From Microbacterium sp. SORGH_AS_0888 (GTDB lineage Bacteria > Actinomycetota > Actinomycetes > Actinomycetales > Microbacteriaceae): 64,000 nt of DNA. This document shows, piece by piece, positions 10,041-18,208 of the stretch. The translations under genes and the position numbers were made by a program. The stretch's first letter is position 1, and every line of letters starts with the position of its first letter. The notes below the pieces were generated by a model. The model saw only the letters and a list, made by a program, of their open reading frames with translations, had not been told where the DNA came from and did no database searches. The stretch lies in the NCBI RefSeq assembly GCF_030818905.1, contig NZ_JAUTAZ010000001.1, positions 3,472,001 to 3,536,000 on the forward strand, read 5' to 3'.

Positions 10041-11306
10041 GTGGCCGCGATCGACGACCTCGTCCCGGGAGACCGACTCGGGACCGTGACCGGCGCGCGC
10101 ATCGTCGACCTGAGCACGGGGGCCGTCGATGCGCGAACGCTCGTCCTCACGGAGGAGGGGCTGATCGCCCCCGCGACCCCCGGCCCCGCCGCGGACGGGG
10201 CTCCGCCGGTCGACGCGACGGGCTGGCTGGCGCTGCCGACCCTCGTCGACGCGCACGCGCACCTCGACAAGGCCTACACGCGCCCCGGCGGTGCCCATGC
10301 CGGGGTCGACCTCGACGGGGCCGTGGACTCGTGGCGGCTGATCGCCCACACCGTCTCGCGCGAGACGATCGAGCGCAGCGCGCGTCGCGGGCTCCAGGCC
10401 GCGCTCGCCTCGGGCGTCACCGCCGTGCGCACCCATGTGAACTACCACGCCGGCGACGATCCGCTGCGCGGCATCCGCGCTCTCGTCGCGCTGCGAGAGG
10501 AGTACCGGCCGTTGCTGGATGTGCAGGTCGTGGCGATGCAGTCCCACGACCGCCCCGCCGCGTTGATCCGCGAGGCCGCCTCGCTCGGCCCGGACCTGCT
10601 GGGCGCCTGTCCGCATCTCACGCCCGACCCCGAGGCGGAGACCGATCGCGTGATCGGCATCGCGGACGAGTTCGGCCTCGGCGTCGACCTGCACACGGAT
10701 GAGACGCTGGACCCCGACTCGCTCGACCTCGCGCTGCTCGCCGCGCGCACCCGAGGATGGGATGTGGCGCGCCCCCGCACGGCGAGCCACTGCGTCAGCC
10801 TGGCGGTGCAGCCGATCTCGGTGCTCGCCCCGCTGCTGCGAGAGGTCGCCGCGGCCGGCGTGGGCATCGTCGTGAACCCGCTGACGAACCTGCTGCTGCA
10901 GGGGCAGAGCTCACCGCCGCCGATGCCGCGCGCGGTGCCGCCGGTTCGCGACCTGCTCGACGCGGGCGTCATGGTCGGGCTGGGCGGTGACAACGTCCAG
11001 GACCCGTTCAACCCGCTCGGGCGCGGAGACATGTGGGACCTGGTGGCTCTGCTGGTGGCCACGGCGCACCTCGCGCCGCATGAGGCGTACCGGGTCGGCA
11101 GTGCCGGTGGCCGCGCGGTGATGGGACTTCCCCCTGCGGGGCTGGGGGCGGGCGAGCCCGCCGACCTCGTGCTCGTGCGTGCGGAGTCGCTCGGGCAGGC
11201 GCTCGCCGAGCGCGCCCCCGAGCGGGCGGTGGTGCGCGGCGGGCGTCTGGTCGCGCGTCAGCGCAGCAGCCGCAACGTCCTGCAGCCCGAGGCGGTCGGC
11301 GCATGA
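10041..11306 (+). CDS. CodA-like amidohydrolase (cytosine deaminase family), copy A
   Basis: A metal-dependent hydrolase of about 421 residues resembling cytosine deaminase. Visible metal and catalytic elements are VDAHAHLDK, VDLHTDE, the SHC motif and GGDNVQDPFNPLG. These match the CodA-type site, so the substrate is probably a cyclic amide or amidine, but its identity cannot be read from sequence. The GTG start is chosen because GAGAGGAG lies seven bases upstream; an in-frame ATG eight codons earlier lacks such a site. It overlaps the creatininase-family gene by ATGA, and its promoter carries a TTACA operator. A homologue with the same motifs lies at 57254. Confidence 0.82.
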   Translation: MAAIDDLVPGDRLGTVTGARIVDLSTGAVDARTLVLTEEGLIAPATPGPAADGAPPVDATGWLALPTLVDAHAHLDKAYTRPGGAHAGVDLDGAVDSWRLIAHTVSRETIERSARRGLQAALASGVTAVRTHVNYHAGDDPLRGIRALVALREEYRPLLDVQVVAMQSHDRPAALIREAASLGPDLLGACPHLTPDPEAETDRVIGIADEFGLGVDLHTDETLDPDSLDLALLAARTRGWDVARPRTASHCVSLAVQPISVLAPLLREVAAAGVGIVVNPLTNLLLQGQSSPPPMPRAVPPVRDLLDAGVMVGLGGDNVQDPFNPLGRGDMWDLVALLVATAHLAPHEAYRVGSAGGRAVMGLPPAGLGAGEPADLVLVRAESLGQALAERAPERAVVRGGRLVARQRSSRNVLQPEAVGA

Positions 11307-12121
11307 CCCTGCTGCGATGGGAGCACCACTCCGGTCCCCGACTGGTCGAGGTGCTCACCGAGGACACGGTCCTCGTCTGTGCCGTGGGGGCGATCGAGCA
11401 CCACGGCGCGCACCTTCCCCTGGACACCGACACCGCGATCGCCGAGGCGGTGGCGGAGGGCGCGGCCTCGCGGGCCCACGAGGCCGGCGTGCGCGTCCTG
11501 CTGCTGCCGTCGCTGCGCTACGCGAAGTCGGACGAGCACCGCTGGGCGCCGGGCACGCTGTGGCTGTCGGCCCAGACGCTGATGGCGACGATCCGCGAGC
11601 TGGGCCATGCGATCGCGACCACCTCGGCGCGCCGCATCCTGTTCGTGAACGGCCACGGCGGCAACGTCCCGATCGTTCAGCTCATGCTGCGGGAGCTGCG
11701 GATCGACGATGGGCTCCTCGCCTTCTCCACCACGGCGTTCGCGCCCCGCCTCGTGTCCGCGCCCCACGGAGAGGATGCCGGGGAGCGGGGCCTGGCCCTC
11801 CACGCCGGGGCGGCGGAGACCTCGCTCATGCTGTTCCTGCGGCCGGAGTCGGTCGACATGGCCTCGGCCGAGGGGACCGTCCCCACGCACCTGGAGAGCT
11901 ACCGCACCATAGGGTTGCCGCCCAAGCCGGTGTCGTTCGGGTGGTCCTCGGACGATCTCGCCGCCAACGGGGTCATCGGCGATCCCTCGGCGGCGACCGC
12001 GGAGTACGGGCGTGCGATCTTCGAGGCGACCGTCGCGCAGGTCGCCGAGGCGATCGGCGAGGTCGCACGTTTCCGATTCGACGACACGACAGCGTCCGCG
12101 ACCCGAGGAGGGCGCCCATGA
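11303..12121 (+). CDS. Creatininase-family amidohydrolase, copy A
   Basis: A 272-residue member of the creatinine amidohydrolase superfamily, which opens cyclic amides or cleaves related bonds using a dinuclear metal site. Candidate ligands are in GAIEHHGAHLPLDTD, the NGHGGN motif and HAGAAETS. True creatininase activity is not implied, because the family also includes hydrolases in formamide and peptide-modification pathways. It sits between the amidohydrolase and the PdxH-like gene with 4-nt overlaps on both sides, so all three proteins are made stoichiometrically from one mRNA. The second copy is at 60034. Confidence 0.82.
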   Translation: MTLLRWEHHSGPRLVEVLTEDTVLVCAVGAIEHHGAHLPLDTDTAIAEAVAEGAASRAHEAGVRVLLLPSLRYAKSDEHRWAPGTLWLSAQTLMATIRELGHAIATTSARRILFVNGHGGNVPIVQLMLRELRIDDGLLAFSTTAFAPRLVSAPHGEDAGERGLALHAGAAETSLMLFLRPESVDMASAEGTVPTHLESYRTIGLPPKPVSFGWSSDDLAANGVIGDPSAATAEYGRAIFEATVAQVAEAIGEVARFRFDDTTASATRGGRP

Positions 12122-12723
12122 CCGAACCGTCGGCACTCCTGCCCGATCCCGCATCTCCGCCGGCCGACCCCGCCACCGTGCTGGCCGCGTGGATCCCCCA
12201 GCCGGACGCCCCCGGAGTGGTGATGACGCTGAGCACGACCGCGGCGGACGGCGGGCCGGCGAGCCGTGTGCTCGTGCTGTCCTCCTACGATCGGGTGAAC
12301 CTGCGCTTCCACACCGACGAACGCAGCGCGAAGACGACGGAGATCGACCGGATGCCGCGGGTCGCCGCCTCGTTCGCCTGGCTGGACCGGGGTCGTCACC
12401 TGGTGGCGCGCGGCGACGCCGTGCGCGAGGATGAGGCCGCCGCGGCCGCCGCCTTCGCTCGTCGCAGTCCGGAGCTGCGCACGCTCGCGTGGCTGAACGA
12501 CGACGCGTTCGCCGCCCTGTCGATGGCCCGGCGCCGCGAGCGCTGGCAGGAGACGATCCACAGCGCCGTCCCGGAGGTCGCGCCGCCGAGCTGGATCGGC
12601 TACGTGCTCGAGCCCCTCGAGCTGACGTTCTGGCAGGCGACGCAGGGAGCCGGCAGCGTGCGGGTGCGGTACCGCCGCGCCACGACGGACGCGCCCTGGA
12701 CCAGCGCCGTCCTCCCCGGCTGA
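12118..12723 (+). CDS. PdxH/PhzG-like FMN flavoprotein, copy A
   Basis: A 201-residue protein of the pyridoxamine 5'-phosphate oxidase fold. The N-terminal split-barrel has ASRVLVLSSYD and FHTDERSAKTTEI. The C-terminal region PSWIGYVLEPLELTFWQ followed by an RVRYRR segment resembles the dimerisation region of PdxH and PhzG. Its position as third gene of a catabolic operon suggests that it oxidises a pathway intermediate rather than making pyridoxal phosphate. This is inference; vitamin B6 synthesis cannot be excluded. A second copy is at 60853. Confidence 0.78.
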   Translation: MTEPSALLPDPASPPADPATVLAAWIPQPDAPGVVMTLSTTAADGGPASRVLVLSSYDRVNLRFHTDERSAKTTEIDRMPRVAASFAWLDRGRHLVARGDAVREDEAAAAAAFARRSPELRTLAWLNDDAFAALSMARRRERWQETIHSAVPEVAPPSWIGYVLEPLELTFWQATQGAGSVRVRYRRATTDAPWTSAVLPG

Positions 12724-12746
12724 GCTCCGGCGAGGCCCGACCGCGG

Positions 12747-14060
12747 TCAGGCGGTCGCGGCCGCGATGAGCTTTCCGGGGTTGAGCACCCCGTGGGGGTC
12801 GTTCCGGTCCGCGGCGCTGCGCAGCGCGAGCGAGGGCGACTCGAGGATCCAGCTGTGGCAGTCGTGGGCGCCGATGCCCACCGCGGCCAGTCGCTCGATG
12901 GCGGCCGTGACGTCGCCGGGATCGCGATAGGGGAGCAGCAGCATGCCGAAGTTCACCGAGTGGCCGAGCTCGAGGTGCAGGTGCGCCTCGTCGAACAGCG
13001 ACCGCACCGACTCCGGGTCGTCCAGAAGGACGTCGCCGAACACCTCGAGGTGGAAGTAGTCGCCGGTGTGAGCGCGCAGGAACCACCAGGCGGGGTGGTT
13101 GTACGCGATCACCGACATCCGCATCGTCTCGGCGTAGCCGCTGCGCACCTCGTCCACGCGTCCGCCCGCCGCCTCGATGATCTCGACGGCGGCCTCGAGC
13201 GTGTCGTCGGCCACGATCGTGCGCAGGCTCACCCGGTCGGGTGCCAGCGCGTCGTCGGCGGGAAGCGTCCCGACCAGCTCCGGGTCGTCGGCGGAGACGA
13301 GCTTGGGCGCGGGAGTGAGCGCGCCGAGTGCGCGGAAGACCGAGGACGCCTCGCCCAGCGTCGGGAAGCTCGCGAACACGGGACGCCACTCGAGCGCCGG
13401 TCGCAGTCGCACGGTGGCGCGAACGATCACGCCGGCGACCCCGAAGCTGTGCAGGTAGGCCTGCGCCTGTTCGCCGGTGACGTGAACGATGCGGGCGTCC
13501 GCGTGGGCGTGGACGACATCCAGCGCCAGGACGAATCCTTGGCGGGTGTTGCCGAACTCGATCGTGCCGGCGCCGCCGGAGCCGCCGGCGAGGAACCCGC
13601 CGAGCGAGCTCTGCACCGTGGAGGGCATGAGGCACAGCTCCTGGCCGGACTCGCGCGCGACCAGATCGATGGCGCGCATGCGGGCGCCCGCCTCCGCCGT
13701 GATCGAGCCGTCCTGCGCTGTCGAGACGGCGGTGAGGCCGCTCGTGTCCAGCACGATCCCGCCGTGCAGCGGGATGCCCTGGCCGTAGTTGCCGGTGCCG
13801 CGTCCTCGCACGGTGAGCGGGATGTCGTGGCGCACGGCCGCGGACACGATCACGGGGACGTCGTCGATCGCGCGGGGCGTGATGACGACATCGGCGAGGC
13901 CGGCGGGAAGCAGCTCGGAGAGGATCGGCGACATGGTCGCGCCGTCGAGCGAGGCGCGCTCGCGCTGACGGCGGTCCACCGAGATGAGGCGAGGATCCAG
14001 ACGTGCGCTCAGCTCGTCGATGAGGGACACCAGCCGGTGCGAGGTGTCGGTCGTTTCCAC
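12747..14060 (-). CDS. FAD-linked oxidase (FAD_binding_4 type), copy A
   Basis: A 437-residue flavoprotein of the vanillyl-alcohol oxidase / glycolate oxidase fold. The N-terminal FAD domain shows RGRGTGNYGQGIPL near residue 85 and FLAGGSGGAGTIEFG near residue 155. The C-terminal cap ends in DPHGVLNPGKL, the usual closing motif. There are no Cys-rich iron-sulfur motifs. It starts at GTG with AGGAGAG ahead of it. It is convergent with the PdxH-like gene but has its own TTACA repeats upstream, so it is likely co-regulated. The homologue at 58602 shares the same motifs. Confidence 0.85.
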   Translation of the reverse strand: METTDTSHRLVSLIDELSARLDPRLISVDRRQRERASLDGATMSPILSELLPAGLADVVITPRAIDDVPVIVSAAVRHDIPLTVRGRGTGNYGQGIPLHGGIVLDTSGLTAVSTAQDGSITAEAGARMRAIDLVARESGQELCLMPSTVQSSLGGFLAGGSGGAGTIEFGNTRQGFVLALDVVHAHADARIVHVTGEQAQAYLHSFGVAGVIVRATVRLRPALEWRPVFASFPTLGEASSVFRALGALTPAPKLVSADDPELVGTLPADDALAPDRVSLRTIVADDTLEAAVEIIEAAGGRVDEVRSGYAETMRMSVIAYNHPAWWFLRAHTGDYFHLEVFGDVLLDDPESVRSLFDEAHLHLELGHSVNFGMLLLPYRDPGDVTAAIERLAAVGIGAHDCHSWILESPSLALRSAADRNDPHGVLNPGKLIAAATA

Positions 14061-14083
14061 GGTGCTCTCCTGGGGATCAAAAA

Positions 14084-14100
14084 GTTTACAAATACTTACA
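14084..14100. promoter_or_regulatory. Putative XRE-cupin operator upstream of FAD-linked oxidase
   Basis: Two TTACA half-sites in direct orientation start 10 bp apart (14086 and 14096), 26 bp before the GTG. The second reads ACTTACAT, close to the GCTTACA(T) of the other sites. The left half is degenerate, so this is the weakest of the four. Confidence 0.4.
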
Positions 14101-14136
14101 TTACCGAACGCGGACGACCGCGCTACGTCCGCGGCC

Positions 14137-14721
14137 TCAGGCCGGGTACTGGATCATGAGCACGGTCGCGGCGCGCGCGCCGACCGACCGGTACCGGTGC
14201 AGCATCGATCCCGGGCACAGCACGCTCTGGCCCTGCTGCAGCAGCTGCACGCTCCCGCCCGAGTCCGGCGCGACGCGCATCTCGAACTCGATACTGCCCT
14301 GGACGACGTAGATGAACTCGGGACGCTCATGGCTGAAGAACTCGCCGCTCTCGAACGGGAGCCCGACGAACTCGGTCACGTCCACCTGCGAGTCCGAATG
14401 CATCAGCAGCCGTGCGTGCGCCTCCGTCTGGGGCTGGATCACGCTGAGCGGAGACTCCGGGGCGTTGGCGGAATCGGGCCCCGCTGCGAGCGCGAGCAGC
14501 TCCTGCTGCGTCGTGTTCAGCGTGCGGGCGACCGCGAACAGCGACCGCATGCTCGCCCGGGTGCGGCCCCGCTCGAGCTGGCTGAGGAAGGAGTGCGACA
14601 GTCCCGTGCTCTTGGCCACCTCGACCAGGCGCAGACCGAGCTCCTGCCGTCGCCCCCGGATGACGGCGCCGAGCGAACGGGCGAACGCGTCGGCTTCCTG
14701 GGTCGTCCCACGGTCGGTCAT
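14137..14721 (-). CDS. XRE-family transcriptional regulator with C-terminal cupin
   Basis: A 194-residue regulator. An N-terminal XRE helix-turn-helix (residues about 18-72, VAKSTGLSHSFLSQLERG) is joined to a cupin sensor domain (about 110-190, with FFSHERPEFIYVVQGSIEFEM and GSMLHRYRS). Members of this architecture usually sense a small metabolite and repress or activate nearby catabolic genes. It is divergent from the cyclodeaminase gene, with an operator-like site between them. Related sites precede the amidohydrolase operon, the FAD oxidase and the MTHFR/transporter operon, so it is the best candidate to control the whole 10-22 kb cluster. The Met chosen follows a GGAAGGG; a further upstream Met has no support. 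Confidence 0.85.
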   Translation of the reverse strand: MTDRGTTQEADAFARSLGAVIRGRRQELGLRLVEVAKSTGLSHSFLSQLERGRTRASMRSLFAVARTLNTTQQELLALAAGPDSANAPESPLSVIQPQTEAHARLLMHSDSQVDVTEFVGLPFESGEFFSHERPEFIYVVQGSIEFEMRVAPDSGGSVQLLQQGQSVLCPGSMLHRYRSVGARAATVLMIQYPA

Positions 14722-14758
14722 CTCGGTCCACCCTTCCCGCCGCGACGTGGCAGCGTTC

Positions 14759-14775
14759 TGACAGTACCGCTTACA
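14759..14775. promoter_or_regulatory. Putative XRE-cupin operator in divergent promoter
   Basis: TGACA-N7-TTACA is a hybrid of the two half-site types seen at 9951 and 9982. It ends two bases before the TAGCCT -10 box of the cyclodeaminase gene, so it would cover the -35/spacer region. It also lies upstream of the regulator gene on the other strand, consistent with autoregulation. Confidence 0.5.
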
Positions 14776-14777
14776 TG

Positions 14778-14783
14778 TAGCCT
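14778..14783 (+). promoter_or_regulatory. -10 box of leaderless cyclodeaminase-like gene
   Basis: TAGCCT fits TAnnnT and is followed by seven bases and the ATG, the spacing expected for a leaderless transcript. Confidence 0.5.
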
Positions 14784-14790
14784 GATCCAC

Positions 14791-15315
14791 ATGTCCGTCG
14801 ATGTTCCCGCGAACAGCGCCCTCACCGTCCGATCGACGTCCGTCTCCGGCTGGACGGAGGCGCTCGCCGAGGCCGCTCCGAACCCGGGCGGCGGTTCGGC
14901 CGGCGCCGTCGTCCTCGGCTTCGCCGCGGCGCTGATCGAGATGGTGTGCGGATACTCCGTCGGGCGGGGGAGCGACGAGGAGGTCGCCGCGCTCGCCCAG
15001 GACGCGGCGGCGCTGCGCCGGACGGCGCTGCGACTCGTGGACGAGGACGGCGAGGCCTCGGCCCGGCTGGCCGCGGCGTACCGGAGCGAGCCGGGACCCG
15101 ATCGGGACCGCCGCATCCGTGAAGAGAGCGTCCGCGCGGCCGAGACCTGTGCCGAGATGGCGAGCGGGGCCATCGCCGTGCTGCCCGGTCTTGCTCGGCT
15201 CGCGGATCTCGCCAACCCCGCGCTCATCGCGGACGTGGTCGTCGCGGGCGACATGCTGCGCACGGCGCTGGCGACATCCCGCACGAACATCGGGGTCGAC
15301 CTGGGCGGGCTGTGA
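14791..15315 (+). CDS. Cyclodeaminase/cyclohydrolase-family protein (FTCD_C-like)
   Basis: A 174-residue protein resembling the C-terminal cyclodeaminase domain of formiminotransferase-cyclodeaminase and FchA methenyl-THF cyclohydrolase. The diagnostic N-terminal segment is NPGGGSAGAVV, followed by a hydrophobic helix (AALIEMVCGYSVG). The expected chemistry is 5-formimino-THF to methenyl-THF plus ammonia, or methenyl-THF hydrolysis. Together with two MTHFR homologues in the same regulon, it points to C1 units passing onto tetrahydrofolate. It is somewhat shorter than the family average of about 200 residues and is followed, with stop-start overlap, by a 50-codon ORF. Confidence 0.78.
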   Translation: MSVDVPANSALTVRSTSVSGWTEALAEAAPNPGGGSAGAVVLGFAAALIEMVCGYSVGRGSDEEVAALAQDAAALRRTALRLVDEDGEASARLAAAYRSEPGPDRDRRIREESVRAAETCAEMASGAIAVLPGLARLADLANPALIADVVVAGDMLRTALATSRTNIGVDLGGL

Positions 15316-15464
15316 TCGAGGCCGGGGCCTCCGCCGAGGAGCTGGCGCGGTCCCACCCCGAGCCGTACCGGATGCTCTCCGCCACGACCGAGGCCATCCA
15401 CCGGATCGACGCGATGCAGCGCGCGCTGGAGTCGCGCGTGCTGCCGACGCTCGACGGCGAGTAG
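15312..15464 (+). CDS. Small 50-residue protein coupled to the cyclodeaminase-like gene
   Basis: Begins with a GTG that overlaps the TGA of the preceding gene and ends two bases before the convergent MTHFR gene. Essentially every codon ends in G or C, as expected of a real gene here. The predicted protein is mostly helical (AEELARSHPEPYRMLSATTE and a second amphipathic helix ending RALESRVLPTL). I recognise no family. It could be a separate subunit, or the missing C-terminal helix of the short cyclodeaminase homologue encoded separately. Confidence 0.55.
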   Translation: MIEAGASAEELARSHPEPYRMLSATTEAIHRIDAMQRALESRVLPTLDGE

Positions 15465-15465
15465 C

Positions 15466-16530
15466 TCACGAGGCGCCGCCGAGCTCGCGCGCGATGGTCG
15501 CAAGCGCGAGCGAGAACTCCCGTTCCTGACCGAACCGGGCGCCGCCGGCCGCGACGACGCCCGCGACACCGTCCAGCTCGAGCAGCCCGCGTCCGTAGTC
15601 GACGGCGGCCTCGATGCCGGCGGTGAAGGGATCGCGCGCATCGAGGACGCGCTGCACGTAGCCGGCGGGCAGGTCGGCGGACTCGAACGAGGCCAGCAGC
15701 GCGGCGCCCTCGTGGTCGATCACGACCGGCACGCCCGGCAGGAACGGGACGTCGGCTCCCTCGGCCCGCACCTCGTCGATGAACTCCGCCACCTGCCAGG
15801 GCTCACCTGCGTACTGCAGCAGTCCGATCTGCGCGCCGGCTCGCACCTTCTGGGCGAAGCGGGCCGCCCGTCGCCGCGTGGGAGGCGCCGCGGGGGATGC
15901 CGCCGCGCCGGTGAACAGGCCGAATCGGCGTGCCAGCGGCACGACACGTGTCCCCTCCAGGTCGAACACCGGCTGCGCATCGGGTCGATGGCCGCTGTCG
16001 GTGTGGTTCCCGGTGACGCAGAGCACGCCCGCGGCATCCGAGGCCAGGACGCCCGCCAGCTCGCCCTCGATGGCCACCCGGTTGCGGTCGCGGCAGTTGA
16101 TCCCGAGCCAGGCACGCAGGCCCGCCCGCCGGATGAGCTCGGCACGGTACGACGGCGCGAACTGCACGCGGGCGCGGCCCGAGTCGCCCGAGAGCACGGC
16201 ATCGACCGATCCCGCCAGCACCTCCGCGCACGCCGCGAGCGAGTCCACGTCCATCGCGCGTGCGGGAAGGCCCGTGATCACGGCTTTGCGCCGGGACATC
16301 AGCGCCTGCAGCTCGCGGCCCGCCTCGGTCGCGATGGCCGCGGCGGCCGAGCCGCTGCGGTCGACCGCGTCGTCTCCGGGCGCGGGCCACGCGACGGTGG
16401 CCGTTCCGAGGAACACGCAGGGCGACGAGGATATCTCGCAGCGACCGTCCGAGTGCACGTCGCCGCAGGGGCCGTACATCATGCTCTTGGGGCACTCGCC
16501 GCGCAGCGGGAGCGTTGCCGGACCGGTCAT
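15466..16530 (-). CDS. Methylenetetrahydrofolate reductase homologue with N-terminal Cys-rich domain
   Basis: A 354-residue protein. The first 40 residues carry four Cys (13, 22, 31, 38) in the pattern CPKSMMYGPCG...CEI...C of the MTHFR_C domain that accompanies some archaeal and acetogen reductases. The remainder is the MTHFR barrel with the folate-enzyme motif INCRDRNRVAIEGEL. It is the last gene of the transporter operon and overlaps the ATPase gene by ATGA. The Cys cluster could bind zinc or a small Fe-S cluster. Whether it reduces methylene-THF or oxidises methyl-THF cannot be told. It is paralogous to the gene at 20055, which lacks the Cys domain. Confidence 0.8.
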   Translation of the reverse strand: MTGPATLPLRGECPKSMMYGPCGDVHSDGRCEISSSPCVFLGTATVAWPAPGDDAVDRSGSAAAAIATEAGRELQALMSRRKAVITGLPARAMDVDSLAACAEVLAGSVDAVLSGDSGRARVQFAPSYRAELIRRAGLRAWLGINCRDRNRVAIEGELAGVLASDAAGVLCVTGNHTDSGHRPDAQPVFDLEGTRVVPLARRFGLFTGAAASPAAPPTRRRAARFAQKVRAGAQIGLLQYAGEPWQVAEFIDEVRAEGADVPFLPGVPVVIDHEGAALLASFESADLPAGYVQRVLDARDPFTAGIEAAVDYGRGLLELDGVAGVVAAGGARFGQEREFSLALATIARELGGAS

Positions 16531-17297
16531 GCCCGCGTCTCCTTCGCCACCGGACGCATCACGAGCTCGAACACCGTCGAGCGGTAGTCGACGAACGCCG
16601 GCAATCGTTTCGTCGCGACCTGCTCGCGGGGGGAGGGCAGGTCGACCGGGAGGTCCCGGATCACCCGGCCGGGTCCCGCCGCCAGCACCAGCACCCGGTC
16701 GGCGAGGTACACGGACTCGTCGATGTCGTGCGTGACCAGCGCGACGGTGACCCGGTACTCGTCACGGATGCGCAGGATCAGATCCTCGAGATCCGCGCGG
16801 GTCTGGGCGTCGACGGCCGCGAACGGCTCGTCCATCAAAAGGATGCGCGGCAGCGCCACCACGGCGCGCGCGATCGCCACGCGTTGCTGCATGCCGCCGG
16901 ACATCTGCCAGGGATACGTCTTCTCGTGGCCCTCCAGCCCCACGCTGTGCAGGGCGCGCGCGATCCGTGCGTCGCGTTCCCCCTTCGGGAGCTTCTGCGA
17001 CACCATCGCCATGGCGAGGTTGCTCTTCACGGTCATCCAGGGGAAGAGCGAGCGGCTGTAGTCCTGGAAGACGACGCCGACGCCGTGGGCGGGGCCGCGC
17101 ACCTCCTGCTCATCGAGCCGGATGCTGCCGGTGCTCGTCGGCAGGAGACCGGCCATCATCATCAGGAGTGTGCTCTTGCCGCATCCCGATGGGCCGACGA
17201 TCGTGACGAACTCGTTCTGCGCGATGCGGAAGGACGTCTCGCTGAGCGCGAGCGTGGCGCCGTAGCTCTTGGAGACGCGGTCGACGGTGATGTCCAT
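16527..17297 (-). CDS. NitT/TauT-type ABC importer ATPase
   Basis: A 256-residue ATPase that powers the neighbouring permeases. It shows Walker A GPSGCGKST, signature MSGGMQQR, Walker B ILLMDEPFAAVD and the H-loop TLVTHDIDE-type segment (VTHDIDESVYLADR). This subfamily serves nitrate, sulfonate, taurine and thiamine-precursor uptake. The ATG has GAAAGGA upstream. Confidence 0.92.
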   Translation of the reverse strand: MDITVDRVSKSYGATLALSETSFRIAQNEFVTIVGPSGCGKSTLLMMMAGLLPTSTGSIRLDEQEVRGPAHGVGVVFQDYSRSLFPWMTVKSNLAMAMVSQKLPKGERDARIARALHSVGLEGHEKTYPWQMSGGMQQRVAIARAVVALPRILLMDEPFAAVDAQTRADLEDLILRIRDEYRVTVALVTHDIDESVYLADRVLVLAAGPGRVIRDLPVDLPSPREQVATKRLPAFVDYRSTVFELVMRPVAKETRA

Positions 17298-17311
17298 GAT
17301 CGGGGGTCCTT

Positions 17312-18208
17312 TCAGCGGGAGAGGAGGCCGCCGCGCCGCTGCCACCGCAGCAGCCGGGCCTCCAGGAGGTCGAAGACGACGTTGACGAGGACGCCGATCA
17401 GCGCGATCAGCAGGAAAGCCGACCACATCTGGCGGTACTGGAACGTCTGCTGGTACAGCGCGATGTCGCGACCGAGGCCGGTCGTCGTCGCGTAGAGCTC
17501 GGCCACGATCATCAGGATCAGGGCGAAGTTCACACTGATGCGGAGCCCCGCGAGGATGTGGGGGCTGGCGGCGGGGAGCACGACGCGCAGCAGCATCACC
17601 CGGCGCGGCAGCCGCAGGCTCTGGGCCGAGCGCAGCCAGGAGGCGTTCACCCCGGACACCCCGTCCGCCGTGTTGATCACGATCAGCCAGACGGTGCCGA
17701 AGAAGATGAGGAAGATCCCCATGCCCTCGGTGACCCCGAAGAACTGGAGCGCGATGGGCAGCAGCGCGGCGTTCGGAACGGACATCCAGAACCGGATCAC
17801 CGGGTTGAACATCGCCCGCGTCGTGACGCTGCGCCCGAGGACGACGCCGAGCGTGACGCCGACGACAACGGCCAGCAGCCAGCCGCGCGCGAGCCGCGAC
17901 AGGCTCACCGGCACGGTCCGCCAGAAGCGGTCGGAGAGGAACGCCGTCTGCGGCGTCGGGCTCAGCCAGTCCTGTGCGAACTGACCGAGCACGACCGTCA
18001 GCGGTGGGAAGAACACGGTCGGGCTCAGCCGTGCGACGACCTCCCACACGATCAGCAGCGCGATGAGCAGCCAGCTGTAGGAAAGCAGTCGCGTCAGGAC
18101 GCGGGGGAGGCGGCGTGATGCGCGGGTGCGGGCGGCCGTCGTGGCACCGGCGGCAGCGCGCCTCCCTCCGGCGCGCTCATCGCTCGCGGGCGTCTGGGTG
18201 TCAGTCAA
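17312..18208 (-). CDS. ABC importer permease (SsuC/TauC-like), first in gene order near ATPase
   Basis: A 298-residue inner membrane protein. A long Ala/Arg-rich cytosolic N-terminus of about 35 residues precedes roughly six transmembrane helices. The family's ATPase-contact loop (EAA region) is in SWLRSAQSLRLPRRVMLLRV. It overlaps the second permease by 8 nt, and the two probably form a heterodimeric channel. Confidence 0.9.
   Translation of the reverse strand: MTDTQTPASDERAGGRRAAAGATTAARTRASRRLPRVLTRLLSYSWLLIALLIVWEVVARLSPTVFFPPLTVVLGQFAQDWLSPTPQTAFLSDRFWRTVPVSLSRLARGWLLAVVVGVTLGVVLGRSVTTRAMFNPVIRFWMSVPNAALLPIALQFFGVTEGMGIFLIFFGTVWLIVINTADGVSGVNASWLRSAQSLRLPRRVMLLRVVLPAASPHILAGLRISVNFALILMIVAELYATTTGLGRDIALYQQTFQYRQMWSAFLLIALIGVLVNVVFDLLEARLLRWQRRGGLLSR

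Noticed and set aside
11303..12121. Calling the creatininase-family proteins MftE (mycofactocin)
   Set aside because: No other mycofactocin genes (MftA-D, MftF) are nearby, and the genes sit with catabolic hydrolases.
13984..14790. In-frame N-terminal extension of the cyclodeaminase-like gene
   Set aside because: The extension is antisense to the XRE-cupin gene. The ATG at 14791 with its -10 box explains the real start.
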